Shown here one piece after another: positions 1 through 5,214 of a stretch of 5,214 nt of DNA (positions are counted from its first letter, which is position 1; the number at the start of each line of letters is the position of its first letter). The notes below the pieces were generated by a model, which made no database searches, was not told where the DNA came from, and saw nothing but the letters and a program-made list of their open reading frames with translations. Source of the DNA: Bacillota bacterium (GTDB lineage Bacteria > Bacillota > Clostridia > Peptostreptococcales > Anaerovoracaceae); NCBI GenBank assembly GCA_016286935.1, contig JAEEUO010000095.1, forward strand, positions 1 through 5,214. The letters run 5' to 3'. Both the position numbers and the translations under genes were made by a program.

Positions 1-414
1 GAAGGCGCGAAGGCTTTGGGGATGAATCATTTCCAGACCATGGTGCACGTGATTCTGCCGCAGACGCTCCGGAACATCATGCCCCAGATCGGCAACAACT
101 ACATCATCAACGTCAAGGACACGTCCGTCATGTTCATCATCGGCTTCGCGGATTTCTTCGCGATCCACAAGATGGCGACCGGCGCGGTGTACAAGTACTT
201 CCCGTCCGCCGTCATCGAGATGGTCGGGTATCTGACGCTGACGCTCGTGGCGTCCGTCCTGCTCCGGTGGCTGGAGCGGAAGATGGCCGGTTCCGATACG
301 TATGAGCTCGCGGCCGGAGACCAGCTCGTCATGGCGGCCGGCACGTACTCGAACCCGAAGAAGGGGAGCCCCTTCGACGAGCGGAGCAAGGAATACGGAG
401 GGGAACGGCAATGA
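1..414 (+). CDS. Amino-acid ABC transporter permease (HisM/GlnP type), 3' part only
   Basis: The last 137 residues of an inner-membrane permease for polar amino-acid uptake; the start lies before the window, and the frame is open from base 1. The first visible residues, EGAKALG, are the end of the EAA loop (EAA-x3-G) that docks on the ATPase, followed by the usual [16 protein letters not shown] stretch. Two hydrophobic segments follow: [11 protein letters not shown] and [23 protein letters not shown]. About 40 hydrophilic residues end the protein, presumably cytoplasmic; the methionine at base 16 is internal and not a start. The stop overlaps the next ATPase start by four bases (ATGA), so the two are translationally coupled and very likely partners. 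The substrate cannot be told from this fragment; glutamine, glutamate, arginine, histidine or cystine are all possible for the family. No damage is seen. Confidence 0.93.
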   Translation, partial: EGAKALGMNHFQTMVHVILPQTLRNIMPQIGNNYIINVKDTSVMFIIGFADFFAIHKMATGAVYKYFPSAVIEMVGYLTLTLVASVLLRWLERKMAGSDTYELAAGDQLVMAAGTYSNPKKGSPFDERSKEYGGERQ

Positions 415-1145
415 GCGAACACATCATCGAGATCCGTCACCTCTCGAAATCGTTCGGAAAGAACGAGGTCCTGAAGGACATCGACTTCAACGTCCAGGCC
501 GGCGACGTCACGGCGATCATCGGCGCGTCGGGAAGCGGAAAATCGACGCTTCTGCGCTGCATCAACCTTCTCGAGACGCCGACGAGCGGCGAGATCCTGT
601 TCCACGGAACGGACGTGACGAAGGGCGGCGTGAACCCGTCCGCCTACCGCGCGAAGGTCGGCATGGTCTTCCAGAGCTTCAACCTCTTCGACAACATGTC
701 CGTTCTCGAGAACTGCATGGCCGGACAGACGATCGTCGCGAAGAAGCCGAAGGCGGAGGCGCGCGACCGCGCGCTCTACTACCTCGAAAAGGTCGGCATG
801 GCGCCGTTCATCAACGCGAAGCCGCGTCAGATCTCGGGCGGCCAGAAGCAGCGCGTCGCGATCGCGCGCGCGCTCGCGATGGAGCCGGAGGTCCTGCTGT
901 TCGACGAGCCGACGTCCGCGCTCGACCCCGAGATGGTCGGCGAGGTCCTGACCGTCATGCGGAGCCTCGCGGAGGAGGGAACGACGATGCTCGTCGTGAC
1001 CCACGAGATGAGCTTCGCGAAGGACGTCTCGAACCACGTCGTCTATATGGCGGACGGCGTCATCGTCGAGGAGGGCCCTCCGAAGGAGATCATGGTCGAT
1101 CCGAAGAACGCGAAGACGCGCGAATTCCTTTCGCGGTTCCTGTAA
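411..1145 (+). CDS. Amino-acid ABC transporter ATP-binding protein (GlnQ/HisP type)
   Basis: A complete 244-residue ATPase that powers import of a polar amino acid with the upstream permease and a binding protein encoded outside the window. All nucleotide-binding motifs are intact: Walker [10 protein letters not shown] (38-46), Q-loop Q88 in VFQSFNLF, signature ISGGQKQR (141-148), Walker B LLFDEP (162-167), D-loop SALD (169-172) and switch histidine H198 in [20 protein letters not shown] and the DPEMVGEVL stretch after the D-loop are typical of the polar amino-acid subfamily, and the length is normal (about 240-250). The ATG overlaps the permease stop and has GGAGGGG at 397-403, seven bases upstream, which supports this start. 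The signature begins with I rather than L, a mild and common variant. An intrinsic terminator follows 16 bases after the stop, so this is the last gene of its operon. Substrate unassigned. Confidence 0.96.
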   Translation: MSEHIIEIRHLSKSFGKNEVLKDIDFNVQAGDVTAIIGASGSGKSTLLRCINLLETPTSGEILFHGTDVTKGGVNPSAYRAKVGMVFQSFNLFDNMSVLENCMAGQTIVAKKPKAEARDRALYYLEKVGMAPFINAKPRQISGGQKQRVAIARALAMEPEVLLFDEPTSALDPEMVGEVLTVMRSLAEEGTTMLVVTHEMSFAKDVSNHVVYMADGVIVEEGPPKEIMVDPKNAKTREFLSRFL

Positions 1146-1161
1146 ATCACGAAATAAAAGG

Positions 1162-1198
1162 GGCGCCTCTCCGGCCGGAGGGGCGCCGTCTTTTTTTT
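1162..1198 (+). terminator. Strong rho-independent terminator
   Basis: An 11-bp GC-rich stem pairs 1162-1172 with 1177-1187 (one G-T pair, at 1168/1181), closed by the tetraloop GGCC at 1173-1176. After a short GTC comes a run of eight T residues (1191-1198). It sits 16 bases after the ATPase stop and ends the amino-acid uptake operon. On the opposite strand the stem is followed by a weaker T-rich run (CTTTTATTTC), so it might work both ways, but no minus-strand gene is present to need it. Confidence 0.95.
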
Positions 1199-1202
1199 GC
1201 AC

Positions 1203-1230
1203 TTGACAAATCAAATCGTTGTGATATCAT
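1203..1230 (+). promoter_or_regulatory. Sigma-A type promoter with extended -10, driving the SPFH operon
   Basis: A perfect -35 TTGACA (1203-1208), a 16-bp spacer and -10 TATCAT (1225-1230; five of six match TATAAT). A TG at 1222-1223, one base before the -10, forms an extended -10 element. The predicted start of transcription is near 1237. The region is clearly AT-rich against GC-rich surroundings. It begins four bases after the terminator T-tract and is the only convincing promoter in the window. The -10 is embedded in a tandem repeat, so it is probably controlled by a DNA-binding protein. Confidence 0.85.
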
Positions 1231-1240
1231 TGTGATATCA
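1219..1240 (+). promoter_or_regulatory. Tandem 11-bp direct repeat over the -10/start region; candidate operator
   Basis: TTGTGATATCA occurs at 1219-1229 and again, identically and without a gap, at 1230-1240. Each copy contains the perfect 8-bp palindrome TGATATCA (1222-1229 and 1233-1240), with centres 11 bp apart, about one helical turn. The first copy contains the extended -10 and most of the -10 hexamer, and the second covers the predicted transcription start, so a protein bound here would block RNA polymerase. I saw no other TGATATCA in the window. Two palindromic sites one turn apart are what tandem ribbon-helix-helix dimers bind, and such a protein is encoded at 2341-2556. The repeat is seen directly; its role as operator, and of which protein, is inferred. 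Confidence 0.75.
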
Positions 1241-1298
1241 AAAAGCGGCGCGAACGACGCGCATCACGGATATACACCCAAAGCAAAGGAGAAAACAA
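1241..1298 (+). other. 5' leader of the SPFH operon with its ribosome binding site
   Basis: The untranslated leader from the predicted start near 1237 is only about 60 bases, too short for a typical riboswitch. It holds a small possible hairpin, GCGCG (1248-1252) against CGCGC (1258-1262) with a five-base loop, and no T-run follows it. A strong Shine-Dalgarno AAAGGAG at 1285-1291 is seven bases before the ATG at 1299 and fixes that start. No other motif was recognised. Confidence 0.6.
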
Positions 1299-2318
1299 AT
1301 GCAGGAAAAAGTACTCAACGGAAGAAAGATCGGCGGACTCGTCCTGATCGCCATCCTTCTCATCTACGCGGCGGCGATCTTCGGCCTTGTCAAGAGCGTC
1401 ATCCGCATCGATAACGGCGGAAATGTGGGCGTGCTCCCGCTCTGCATCGCCTGGCTCGCGCTCGGATGGATCCTTCTGCCCGGCCTGAAGGTCCTCGCTC
1501 CCCAGGAAGCGCTCGTCCTCACGCTGTTCGGCAAATACGTCGGAACGCTGAAGGGCCCCGGCTTCTTCTACGTCAACCCGTTCTGCTCGGCCGTCAACCC
1601 CGCCGCGAAGACGAAGCTGAACCAGTCCGGCGACGTCGACTCGAACAAGAAGGGACTCTCCCTGAACGTCCAGGGCGCCGCCCAGGCCGACGTCGAGATG
1701 ACGACGAAGAAGATCTCCATGAAGATCATGACGCTGAACAACAGCCGCCAGAAGATCAACGACTGCCTCGGCAACCCGGTCGAGATCGGCATCGCCGTCA
1801 TCTGGCGCGTGAACGACACCGCGAAGGCCGTGTTCGACGTCGACAACTACAAGGAATTCCTCTCGCTCCAGTGCGACTCCGCGCTCCGCAACATCGTCCG
1901 GCTCTATCCGTACGACGTGGCGCCGAACGTCGATACGACGGGTGACGGCGTGGCCGACGAAGGCTCGCTCCGCGGCTCGTCCGAGGTCGTCGCGGAACGC
2001 ATCCGCAGCGAGATCCAGTCGAAGGTCGAGATCGCGGGACTCGAGATCGTCGAAGCCCGGATCACCTACCTCGCCTACGCGCCCGAGATCGCGGCCGTCA
2101 TGCTGCAGCGCCAGCAGGCCTCCGCCATCATCGACGCGCGGAAGATGATCGTCGACGGCGCGGTCGGCATGGTCGAAATGGCCCTCGAACGCCTCGACGA
2201 AAACGGAACGGTCAAGCTCGACGACGAGCGGAAGGCCGCGATGGTCTCGAACCTGCTCGTGGTGCTCTGCGGCAACCACGACGCCCAGCCCGTCGTGAAT
2301 TCCGGCTCGCTGTACTGA
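1299..2318 (+). CDS. Membrane-anchored SPFH (stomatin/prohibitin/flotillin/HflK) domain protein
   Basis: A complete 339-residue protein. Two hydrophobic segments (about 12-31 and 43-63), joined by a short polar loop, anchor it in the membrane. Then comes the SPFH entry signature: [18 protein letters not shown] (67-84) followed by [10 protein letters not shown] (86-95). The core contains [20 protein letters not shown] around W169. A late helical region has [20 protein letters not shown] (ending at 271) and then a [11 protein letters not shown] stretch, and the C-terminus is [27 protein letters not shown], ending in the short tail SGSLY. SPFH proteins form membrane-associated oligomers that organise lipid domains or control membrane proteases and transporters. 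The long coiled coil of true flotillins is absent, so this is a shorter bacterial SPFH type. It is the first gene after the promoter and is followed at 22 bases by the Arc-like gene. Its partner is unknown; the ABC exporter downstream is the natural candidate. Confidence 0.92.
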   Translation: MQEKVLNGRKIGGLVLIAILLIYAAAIFGLVKSVIRIDNGGNVGVLPLCIAWLALGWILLPGLKVLAPQEALVLTLFGKYVGTLKGPGFFYVNPFCSAVNPAAKTKLNQSGDVDSNKKGLSLNVQGAAQADVEMTTKKISMKIMTLNNSRQKINDCLGNPVEIGIAVIWRVNDTAKAVFDVDNYKEFLSLQCDSALRNIVRLYPYDVAPNVDTTGDGVADEGSLRGSSEVVAERIRSEIQSKVEIAGLEIVEARITYLAYAPEIAAVMLQRQQASAIIDARKMIVDGAVGMVEMALERLDENGTVKLDDERKAAMVSNLLVVLCGNHDAQPVVNSGSLY

Positions 2319-2340
2319 TCCGGACGAAAGGACAAAGACA

Positions 2341-2556
2341 ATGGACGAAAGCGCGAAAAAGCAAGTACCGCTTCGCCTTTCACCGAAGCTTTACGCGTCG
2401 ATCGCGTCGTGGGCGGAGGATGACTTCCGTTCCGTCAACGGCCAGATCGAGTATCTTCTGACCGAATGCGTGAAGCAGCGCAAGAAAAACGGCGCATACG
2501 TCGGCGAAGAGATCGACGCGCCGCTCAACATCGATATTCCGGAAAGGACACGGTAA
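2341..2556 (+). CDS. Small Arc-like ribbon-helix-helix DNA-binding protein; candidate autorepressor of the operon
   Basis: A complete 71-residue protein. Residues 7-13 (KQVPLRL) fit the DNA-contacting beta strand of a ribbon-helix-helix fold, 15-28 the first helix, and 31-48 the second helix. [11 protein letters not shown] (30-40) closely resembles phage P22 Arc RSVNSEIYQRV, which turns into the second helix. Aligned to Arc, the strand contacts Q9, N11 and R13 become Q8, P10 and R12, so base recognition should differ. Residues about 49-71 form a polar, acidic tail ([17 protein letters not shown]) with no recognised fold. AAAGGA at 2327-2332 is eight bases upstream and supports this ATG. The gene lies between the SPFH gene and the ABC ATPase (two bases before its start). 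The family acts as dimers, often autorepressing; the tandem palindromes at 1219-1240 are the likely target. Fold is well supported; target is inferred. Confidence 0.88.
   Translation: MDESAKKQVPLRLSPKLYASIASWAEDDFRSVNGQIEYLLTECVKQRKKNGAYVGEEIDAPLNIDIPERTR
2543..2548 (+). promoter_or_regulatory. Ribosome binding site that decides the ABC ATPase start at 2559
   Basis: AAAGGA lies inside the last codons of the Arc-like gene, ten bases before the ATG at 2559. It supports that ATG over an in-frame upstream ATG at 2466, which would add 31 arginine-rich residues with no family counterpart and would overlap the Arc-like gene by 91 bases. From 2559 the protein begins MLKIEHLTKQYG, the normal N-terminus of an ABC ATPase. 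Confidence 0.8.
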
Positions 2557-2558
2557 CC

Positions 2559-3266
2559 ATGCTGAAAATCGAACATTTAACGAAACAGTACGGCGACAAG
2601 AAGGCCGTCGACGACCTCTCCCTCGAGATCAGACCGGGCGAGATCTACGGCTTCATCGGCCACAACGGCGCCGGCAAGACGACGACGATCAAATGCGCGA
2701 TCGGGATCCTCGATTACGACGCCGGCGATATCTTTATCGACGGCATCCGCCTCAAGGACGATCCGATCGCCTGCAAGAAGCGCATCGCCTACATCCCCGA
2801 CAACCCGGATCTCTACGACTACATGACAGGGATCCAGTTCCTGAACTTCATCGCGGACGTCTTCGAGGTCCCCGCGAACGTACGTCAGGAGCGCATCCGC
2901 AAGTACGGCGACGCGTTCGCCCTGACGTCCGATCTCGCGACGAACATCGGCTCGTACTCCCACGGCATGAAACAGAAGCTGGCCGTCATCGCGGCGCTGA
3001 TCCACGAACCGAAGCTCCTCATCATGGACGAACCGTTCGTCGGCCTCGACCCGAAGGCGGCGTTCACCCTGAAGGAACTCATGCACGAGCTCTGCGCGGC
3101 GGGCGGCGCGATCTTCTTCTCGACCCACGTCCTTGAGGTCGCCGAAAAGCTCTGCGACAAGATCGCGATCATCCGCAACGGCAAGCTGATCAAGAGCGGA
3201 ACGATGGAAGAGGTCAAGGGCGACGAATCGCTCGAAGAGGTCTTCCTCGAGCTGGTGGAGGACTGA
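2559..3266 (+). CDS. ABC exporter ATP-binding protein (ABC-2 type, EcsA/CcmA-like)
   Basis: A complete 235-residue ATPase. It has Walker A GHNGAGKTT (34-42), Walker B LLIMDEP (153-159), D-loop GLD (162-164) followed by PKA, and switch histidine H190 in FFSTHVLEVAE. The signature is YSHGMKQK (133-140) in place of LSGGQ, and the Q-loop position holds D81 (IPDNPDLYDYMTG) instead of glutamine. Both variants are familiar in the ABC-2 exporter ATPases of Gram-positive bacteria and do not suggest loss of activity, since the ATP-binding and hydrolysis residues are kept. It should hydrolyse ATP at the cytoplasmic face to drive the permease that starts one base after its stop. The substrate is unknown; relatives export peptides, lipids or antibiotics or take part in envelope stress. 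The start was chosen from the Shine-Dalgarno and the family N-terminus. Confidence 0.94.
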   Translation: MLKIEHLTKQYGDKKAVDDLSLEIRPGEIYGFIGHNGAGKTTTIKCAIGILDYDAGDIFIDGIRLKDDPIACKKRIAYIPDNPDLYDYMTGIQFLNFIADVFEVPANVRQERIRKYGDAFALTSDLATNIGSYSHGMKQKLAVIAALIHEPKLLIMDEPFVGLDPKAAFTLKELMHELCAAGGAIFFSTHVLEVAEKLCDKIAIIRNGKLIKSGTMEEVKGDESLEEVFLELVED

Positions 3267-3267
3267 C

Positions 3268-4902
3268 ATGCGAAAGGCACTGATCCGTAAACAACTCCTG
3301 CAGACGATCCGCGCCGTCACCGGCAATCCGAAGACCGGCAAGCGCCGCAAAACGGGCGGGATCATCCTGATGGCGTTCCTGTTCGTGATGGTCTGGTTCT
3401 CGATGGTCATGGCGTTCTTCGGCATGACGGCGGCCTTCTCCGCGTTCTTCGACATGGGACTCGGCTGGTTCTTCTTCGCGTCGATGGCGCTCGTCACGCT
3501 CGCGGCTGGCGTTCTGATGACGATCTTCACGATCATCTCGACGGTCTACCAGGCGAAGGACAACGAACTGCTCCTCTCGCTGCCGATCCGGCCGAAGGAC
3601 ATCCTGTTCGCGCGGCTCTTCCAGGTCTGGATGCTCGCGATGCTCTTCATGACGATGACCGCGGTCCCGACGCTGGTCCGCTGGTTCATGCGCGCGAACG
3701 CCGGAGCGCTCGGCAATCTCTTCGCCGTCCTGATCATGCTTCTGATCCCGCTCCTCTCGGTCTCGCTCGCGAGCCTCGTCGGATGGATCGTCGCGTGGAT
3801 CTCGAGCAAGCTCACGAAAGCCAAGAATTTCATGACCGTCTTCCTGACGGTCCTCTTCCTCGCCGCGTATTACGTCTTCTACTTCCGCATCAACACCATC
3901 CTCCGCGACATCGTCGCGCAGGGACCCGCGCTCGCGGAAAAGCTCTCGGGCTCGTGGAATCCGCTGTACCGCGTCGGCCAGGCGGCGTACGGCGACGTTC
4001 TGTCGTTCCTCCTGATCGCGGCGATCTGCGTCGGCGCGTTCGTCATCTGCTACGCGCTCCTTTCGCGGAACTTCGCGAAGATCGTGACGACGAAGAAGAG
4101 CGCCGAAAAGCGCGTCTACCGCGAGAAGGCGGCGCAGCAGTCGAGCCGGCGGAACGCGCTCTACCGCAAGGAGATGAAACACTTCCTCGGAAGCCCCGCC
4201 TATATGCTGAACGGCGGAATGGGCATCCTCTTCATGGCCGCGGCAGCCGTTCTGCTCTTGATCTATCAAGAGACGGCCCGATCGGCCGTCCTCACCCTCG
4301 ACGCGCAGTTCCCGGGGATCGGCATCGCGAAGTTCCTGCCGCTCGCCGGCGCGCTCCTGATCGCCTTCATGGCCGCGGCGAACGACATCACCGCGCCCGC
4401 GATCTCGATCGAGGCCCACACGCTGTGGCTCTCGAAGTCGATGCCGATCACGGCGCGTGAGTTCCTCGAAGCGAAGCTTCAGCTCCACCGCGTCCTGACG
4501 TACGTGCCCACGATCCTGGTATCGATCGTATTCTTCATCGTGTTCGCGGGCGGCGGAAACGGCCTTCCGGGCCTCGATCCGAAGGACTTCGTCCTGATGC
4601 TCGCGTTCGCGCTGCTCTTCGCCGAATTCATGGGAACGTTCGGCCTCGCGGCGAACCTGCTGATGCCGAATATGACGTGGACGAACGAGACGGTCGCGGT
4701 GAAACAGAGCTACAGCGCGCTCATCGCGCTCTTCGGCGGCTGGATCTTCACGGGCCTCCTCGGCCTCGCGTTCTGGCTCCTCCGCGATACGCTCGGGCCG
4801 GTCGAGTTCCTGATGGCGGGGATCGTCTTCCTGATGCTCCTGACGATCCTTCTGCGCCGGTGGCTCTACACGCGCGGCGCAAAAAGGTATGATCAGTTAT
4901 AG
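3268..4902 (+). CDS. ABC-2 type exporter permease, about 12 membrane segments, internally duplicated
   Basis: A complete 544-residue membrane protein. I count six hydrophobic segments in the first half (about 32-56, 65-93, 117-137, 148-178, 188-206, 244-264), a basic cytoplasmic linker (265-305), and six in the second half (316-333, 353-371, 409-427, 441-465, 484-505, 512-531). Two motifs recur: ALIRKQL (4-10) and ALYRKEM (297-303) open the halves, and SLPIRPKDILFARL (104-117) matches SMPITAREFLEAKL (391-404). The latter follows a cytoplasmic polar stretch and may be the helix that couples to the ATPase. A single chain may therefore supply both transmembrane halves. PNMTWTNETVAVKQS (467-481) resembles a conserved segment I recall from large Firmicutes exporters of this kind. 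GGTGGAGGA (3254-3262) gives a strong start five bases before the ATG, one base after the ATPase stop. Substrate unknown. Confidence 0.9.
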   Translation: MRKALIRKQLLQTIRAVTGNPKTGKRRKTGGIILMAFLFVMVWFSMVMAFFGMTAAFSAFFDMGLGWFFFASMALVTLAAGVLMTIFTIISTVYQAKDNELLLSLPIRPKDILFARLFQVWMLAMLFMTMTAVPTLVRWFMRANAGALGNLFAVLIMLLIPLLSVSLASLVGWIVAWISSKLTKAKNFMTVFLTVLFLAAYYVFYFRINTILRDIVAQGPALAEKLSGSWNPLYRVGQAAYGDVLSFLLIAAICVGAFVICYALLSRNFAKIVTTKKSAEKRVYREKAAQQSSRRNALYRKEMKHFLGSPAYMLNGGMGILFMAAAAVLLLIYQETARSAVLTLDAQFPGIGIAKFLPLAGALLIAFMAAANDITAPAISIEAHTLWLSKSMPITAREFLEAKLQLHRVLTYVPTILVSIVFFIVFAGGGNGLPGLDPKDFVLMLAFALLFAEFMGTFGLAANLLMPNMTWTNETVAVKQSYSALIALFGGWIFTGLLGLAFWLLRDTLGPVEFLMAGIVFLMLLTILLRRWLYTRGAKRYDQL

Positions 4903-4904
4903 CA

Positions 4905-4909
4905 GGAGG
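4905..4909 (+). promoter_or_regulatory. Ribosome binding site of the symporter gene
   Basis: GGAGG lies in the 18-base gap after the permease stop, 11 bases before the ATG at 4921. This spacing is slightly long but the match is strong, and it fixes the start of the partial last gene. The gap contains neither a terminator nor a promoter. Confidence 0.8.
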
Positions 4910-4920
4910 ACTCATTACCC

Positions 4921-5214
4921 ATGGGAAACACCCCGAAAAAGAAACTGTCCCTCGGCATCCAGATCTTCATCGCCCTGGCCCTCGGCATCGTCGTCGGCTT
5001 CGCGCTGACAAAACAGGTCTCGTTTGCCAACACCTACATCAAGCCCTTCGGCACGATCTTTCTGAACCTCGTGAAGTGGGTCGTTACGCCGCTCGTCTTC
5101 TTCTCGATCATGGCCGGCGTCATCTCCATGCGCGACATCCGCAAGGTCGGCTCCGTCGGCGTGGCGACGATCGTGTATTACCTAAGCCGGACGGCGGTCG
5201 CCGTGGCGGTCGGC
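4921..5214 (+). CDS. Dicarboxylate/amino acid:cation symporter (DAACS, SDF family), 5' part only
   Basis: The first 98 codons of a membrane symporter, open to the window edge; the family is usually a little over 400 residues, so about three quarters is missing. After a lysine-rich start (PKKK at 5-8), the first membrane segment is about 10-29. A typical family stretch follows: YIKPFGTIFLNLVKWVVTPL (39-58), then VFFSIMAGVISMRDIRKVG, and a third segment from about 78 (VGVATIVYYLSRTAVAV). Members of this family (GltP, GltT, SstT, DctA) take up glutamate, aspartate, serine/threonine or C4-dicarboxylates with Na+ or H+. The substrate-binding C-terminal half lies outside the window, so the substrate cannot be set. 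It starts 18 bases after the exporter permease with no terminator between, so it may be the last gene of that operon. Amino-acid uptake genes thus flank the SPFH/exporter block on both sides. Confidence 0.9.
   Translation, partial: MGNTPKKKLSLGIQIFIALALGIVVGFALTKQVSFANTYIKPFGTIFLNLVKWVVTPLVFFSIMAGVISMRDIRKVGSVGVATIVYYLSRTAVAVAVG

Noticed and set aside
1203..1213. Possible third, degenerate copy of the 11-bp repeat (TTGACAAATCA, 8 of 11 matches)
   Set aside because: It coincides with the -35 consensus, which explains half of the match, lacks the TGATATCA palindrome, and lies 16 bp rather than 11 or 22 bp from the next copy.
99..1214. Long minus-strand open frame opposite the amino-acid ABC genes
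   Set aside because: It runs through two genes with clear family motifs, its translation is arginine/aspartate/leucine-rich low-quality sequence typical of antisense frames in GC-rich DNA, and it crosses the terminator.
1219..1240. Tandem repeat as part of a CRISPR array, attachment site or transposon end
   Set aside because: Only two 11-bp units with no spacers, no flanking integrase or transposase and no target duplication; its position on the promoter fits an operator better.
1199..1298. Riboswitch or attenuator in the gap before the SPFH gene
   Set aside because: The transcribed leader is only about 60 bases, with no second terminator and no recognisable aptamer core; the terminator at 1162-1198 lies upstream of the promoter and serves the previous operon.
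302..1414. 370-codon + strand frame overlapping the GlnQ-type ATPase
   Set aside because: Arginine-rich out-of-frame translation that runs through the terminator and promoter; no domain, and no ribosome site of its own was found.
1227..2279. 350-codon minus-strand open frame opposite the SPFH gene
   Set aside because: The translation is rich in R, D, V and H with no recognisable domain; the + strand holds a well-supported SPFH protein with promoter and ribosome site.
2466..2558. In-frame upstream ATG that would extend the exporter ATPase by 31 residues
   Set aside because: The extra residues are arginine-rich, unlike any ABC ATPase N-terminus, and overlap the Arc-like gene; ATG 2559 has its own ribosome site and gives the normal family start.
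2577..4488. Two long minus-strand open frames opposite the ABC exporter genes (2577-3536 and 3214-4488)
   Set aside because: Both are antisense shadows of genes with clear motifs; the second is almost entirely charged residues mirroring the hydrophobic codons of the permease.

Overview
The window looks like a chromosomal segment of a GC-rich Gram-positive bacterium, probably a high-GC member of the Bacillota (Clostridia or Erysipelotrichia type). This is an inference from the gene families (GlnQ-type amino-acid ABC transporter, two-TM SPFH protein, Arc-like ribbon-helix-helix protein, Firmicutes-style ABC-2 exporter), from strong purine-rich Shine-Dalgarno sites, and from a strong preference for G/C in third codon positions. 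All genes lie on the + strand and are tightly packed. No RNA gene, insertion sequence or CRISPR array was seen, and no gene-free stretch exceeds about 155 bases.

Region 1 (1-1145) is the end of an amino-acid uptake operon. It holds the 3' part of a HisM/GlnP-type permease and, overlapping it by four bases (ATGA), a complete GlnQ-type ATPase. A strong intrinsic terminator at 1162-1198 closes this unit.

Region 2 (1199-1298) is a compact regulatory gap. A near-consensus sigma-A promoter (TTGACA, 16 bp, TATCAT with an extended -10 TG) starts four bases after the terminator T-tract. Its -10 and start region are covered by two perfect head-to-tail copies of TTGTGATATCA, each containing the palindrome TGATATCA. 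This looks like a repressor operator.

Region 3 (1299-4902) is a probable operon. It encodes a membrane-anchored SPFH protein (339 aa), a 71-aa Arc-like ribbon-helix-helix protein, a 235-aa ABC ATPase and a 544-aa permease with about 12 membrane segments that appears internally duplicated. Spacings are 22, 2 and 1 bases. Region 4 (4921 to the edge) is the start of a dicarboxylate/amino acid:cation symporter, 18 bases after the permease with no terminator between, so it may be in the same transcript.

The most interesting inference is that the small Arc-like protein is the autorepressor of this operon. Arc-family dimers bind tandem half-sites about one helical turn apart, and the two palindromes here are centred exactly 11 bp apart over the promoter. 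The operon would then be a self-regulated membrane module: an SPFH scaffold plus an ABC exporter of unknown substrate. Each component family is known; the regulatory link and the joint function are not shown by the sequence alone.
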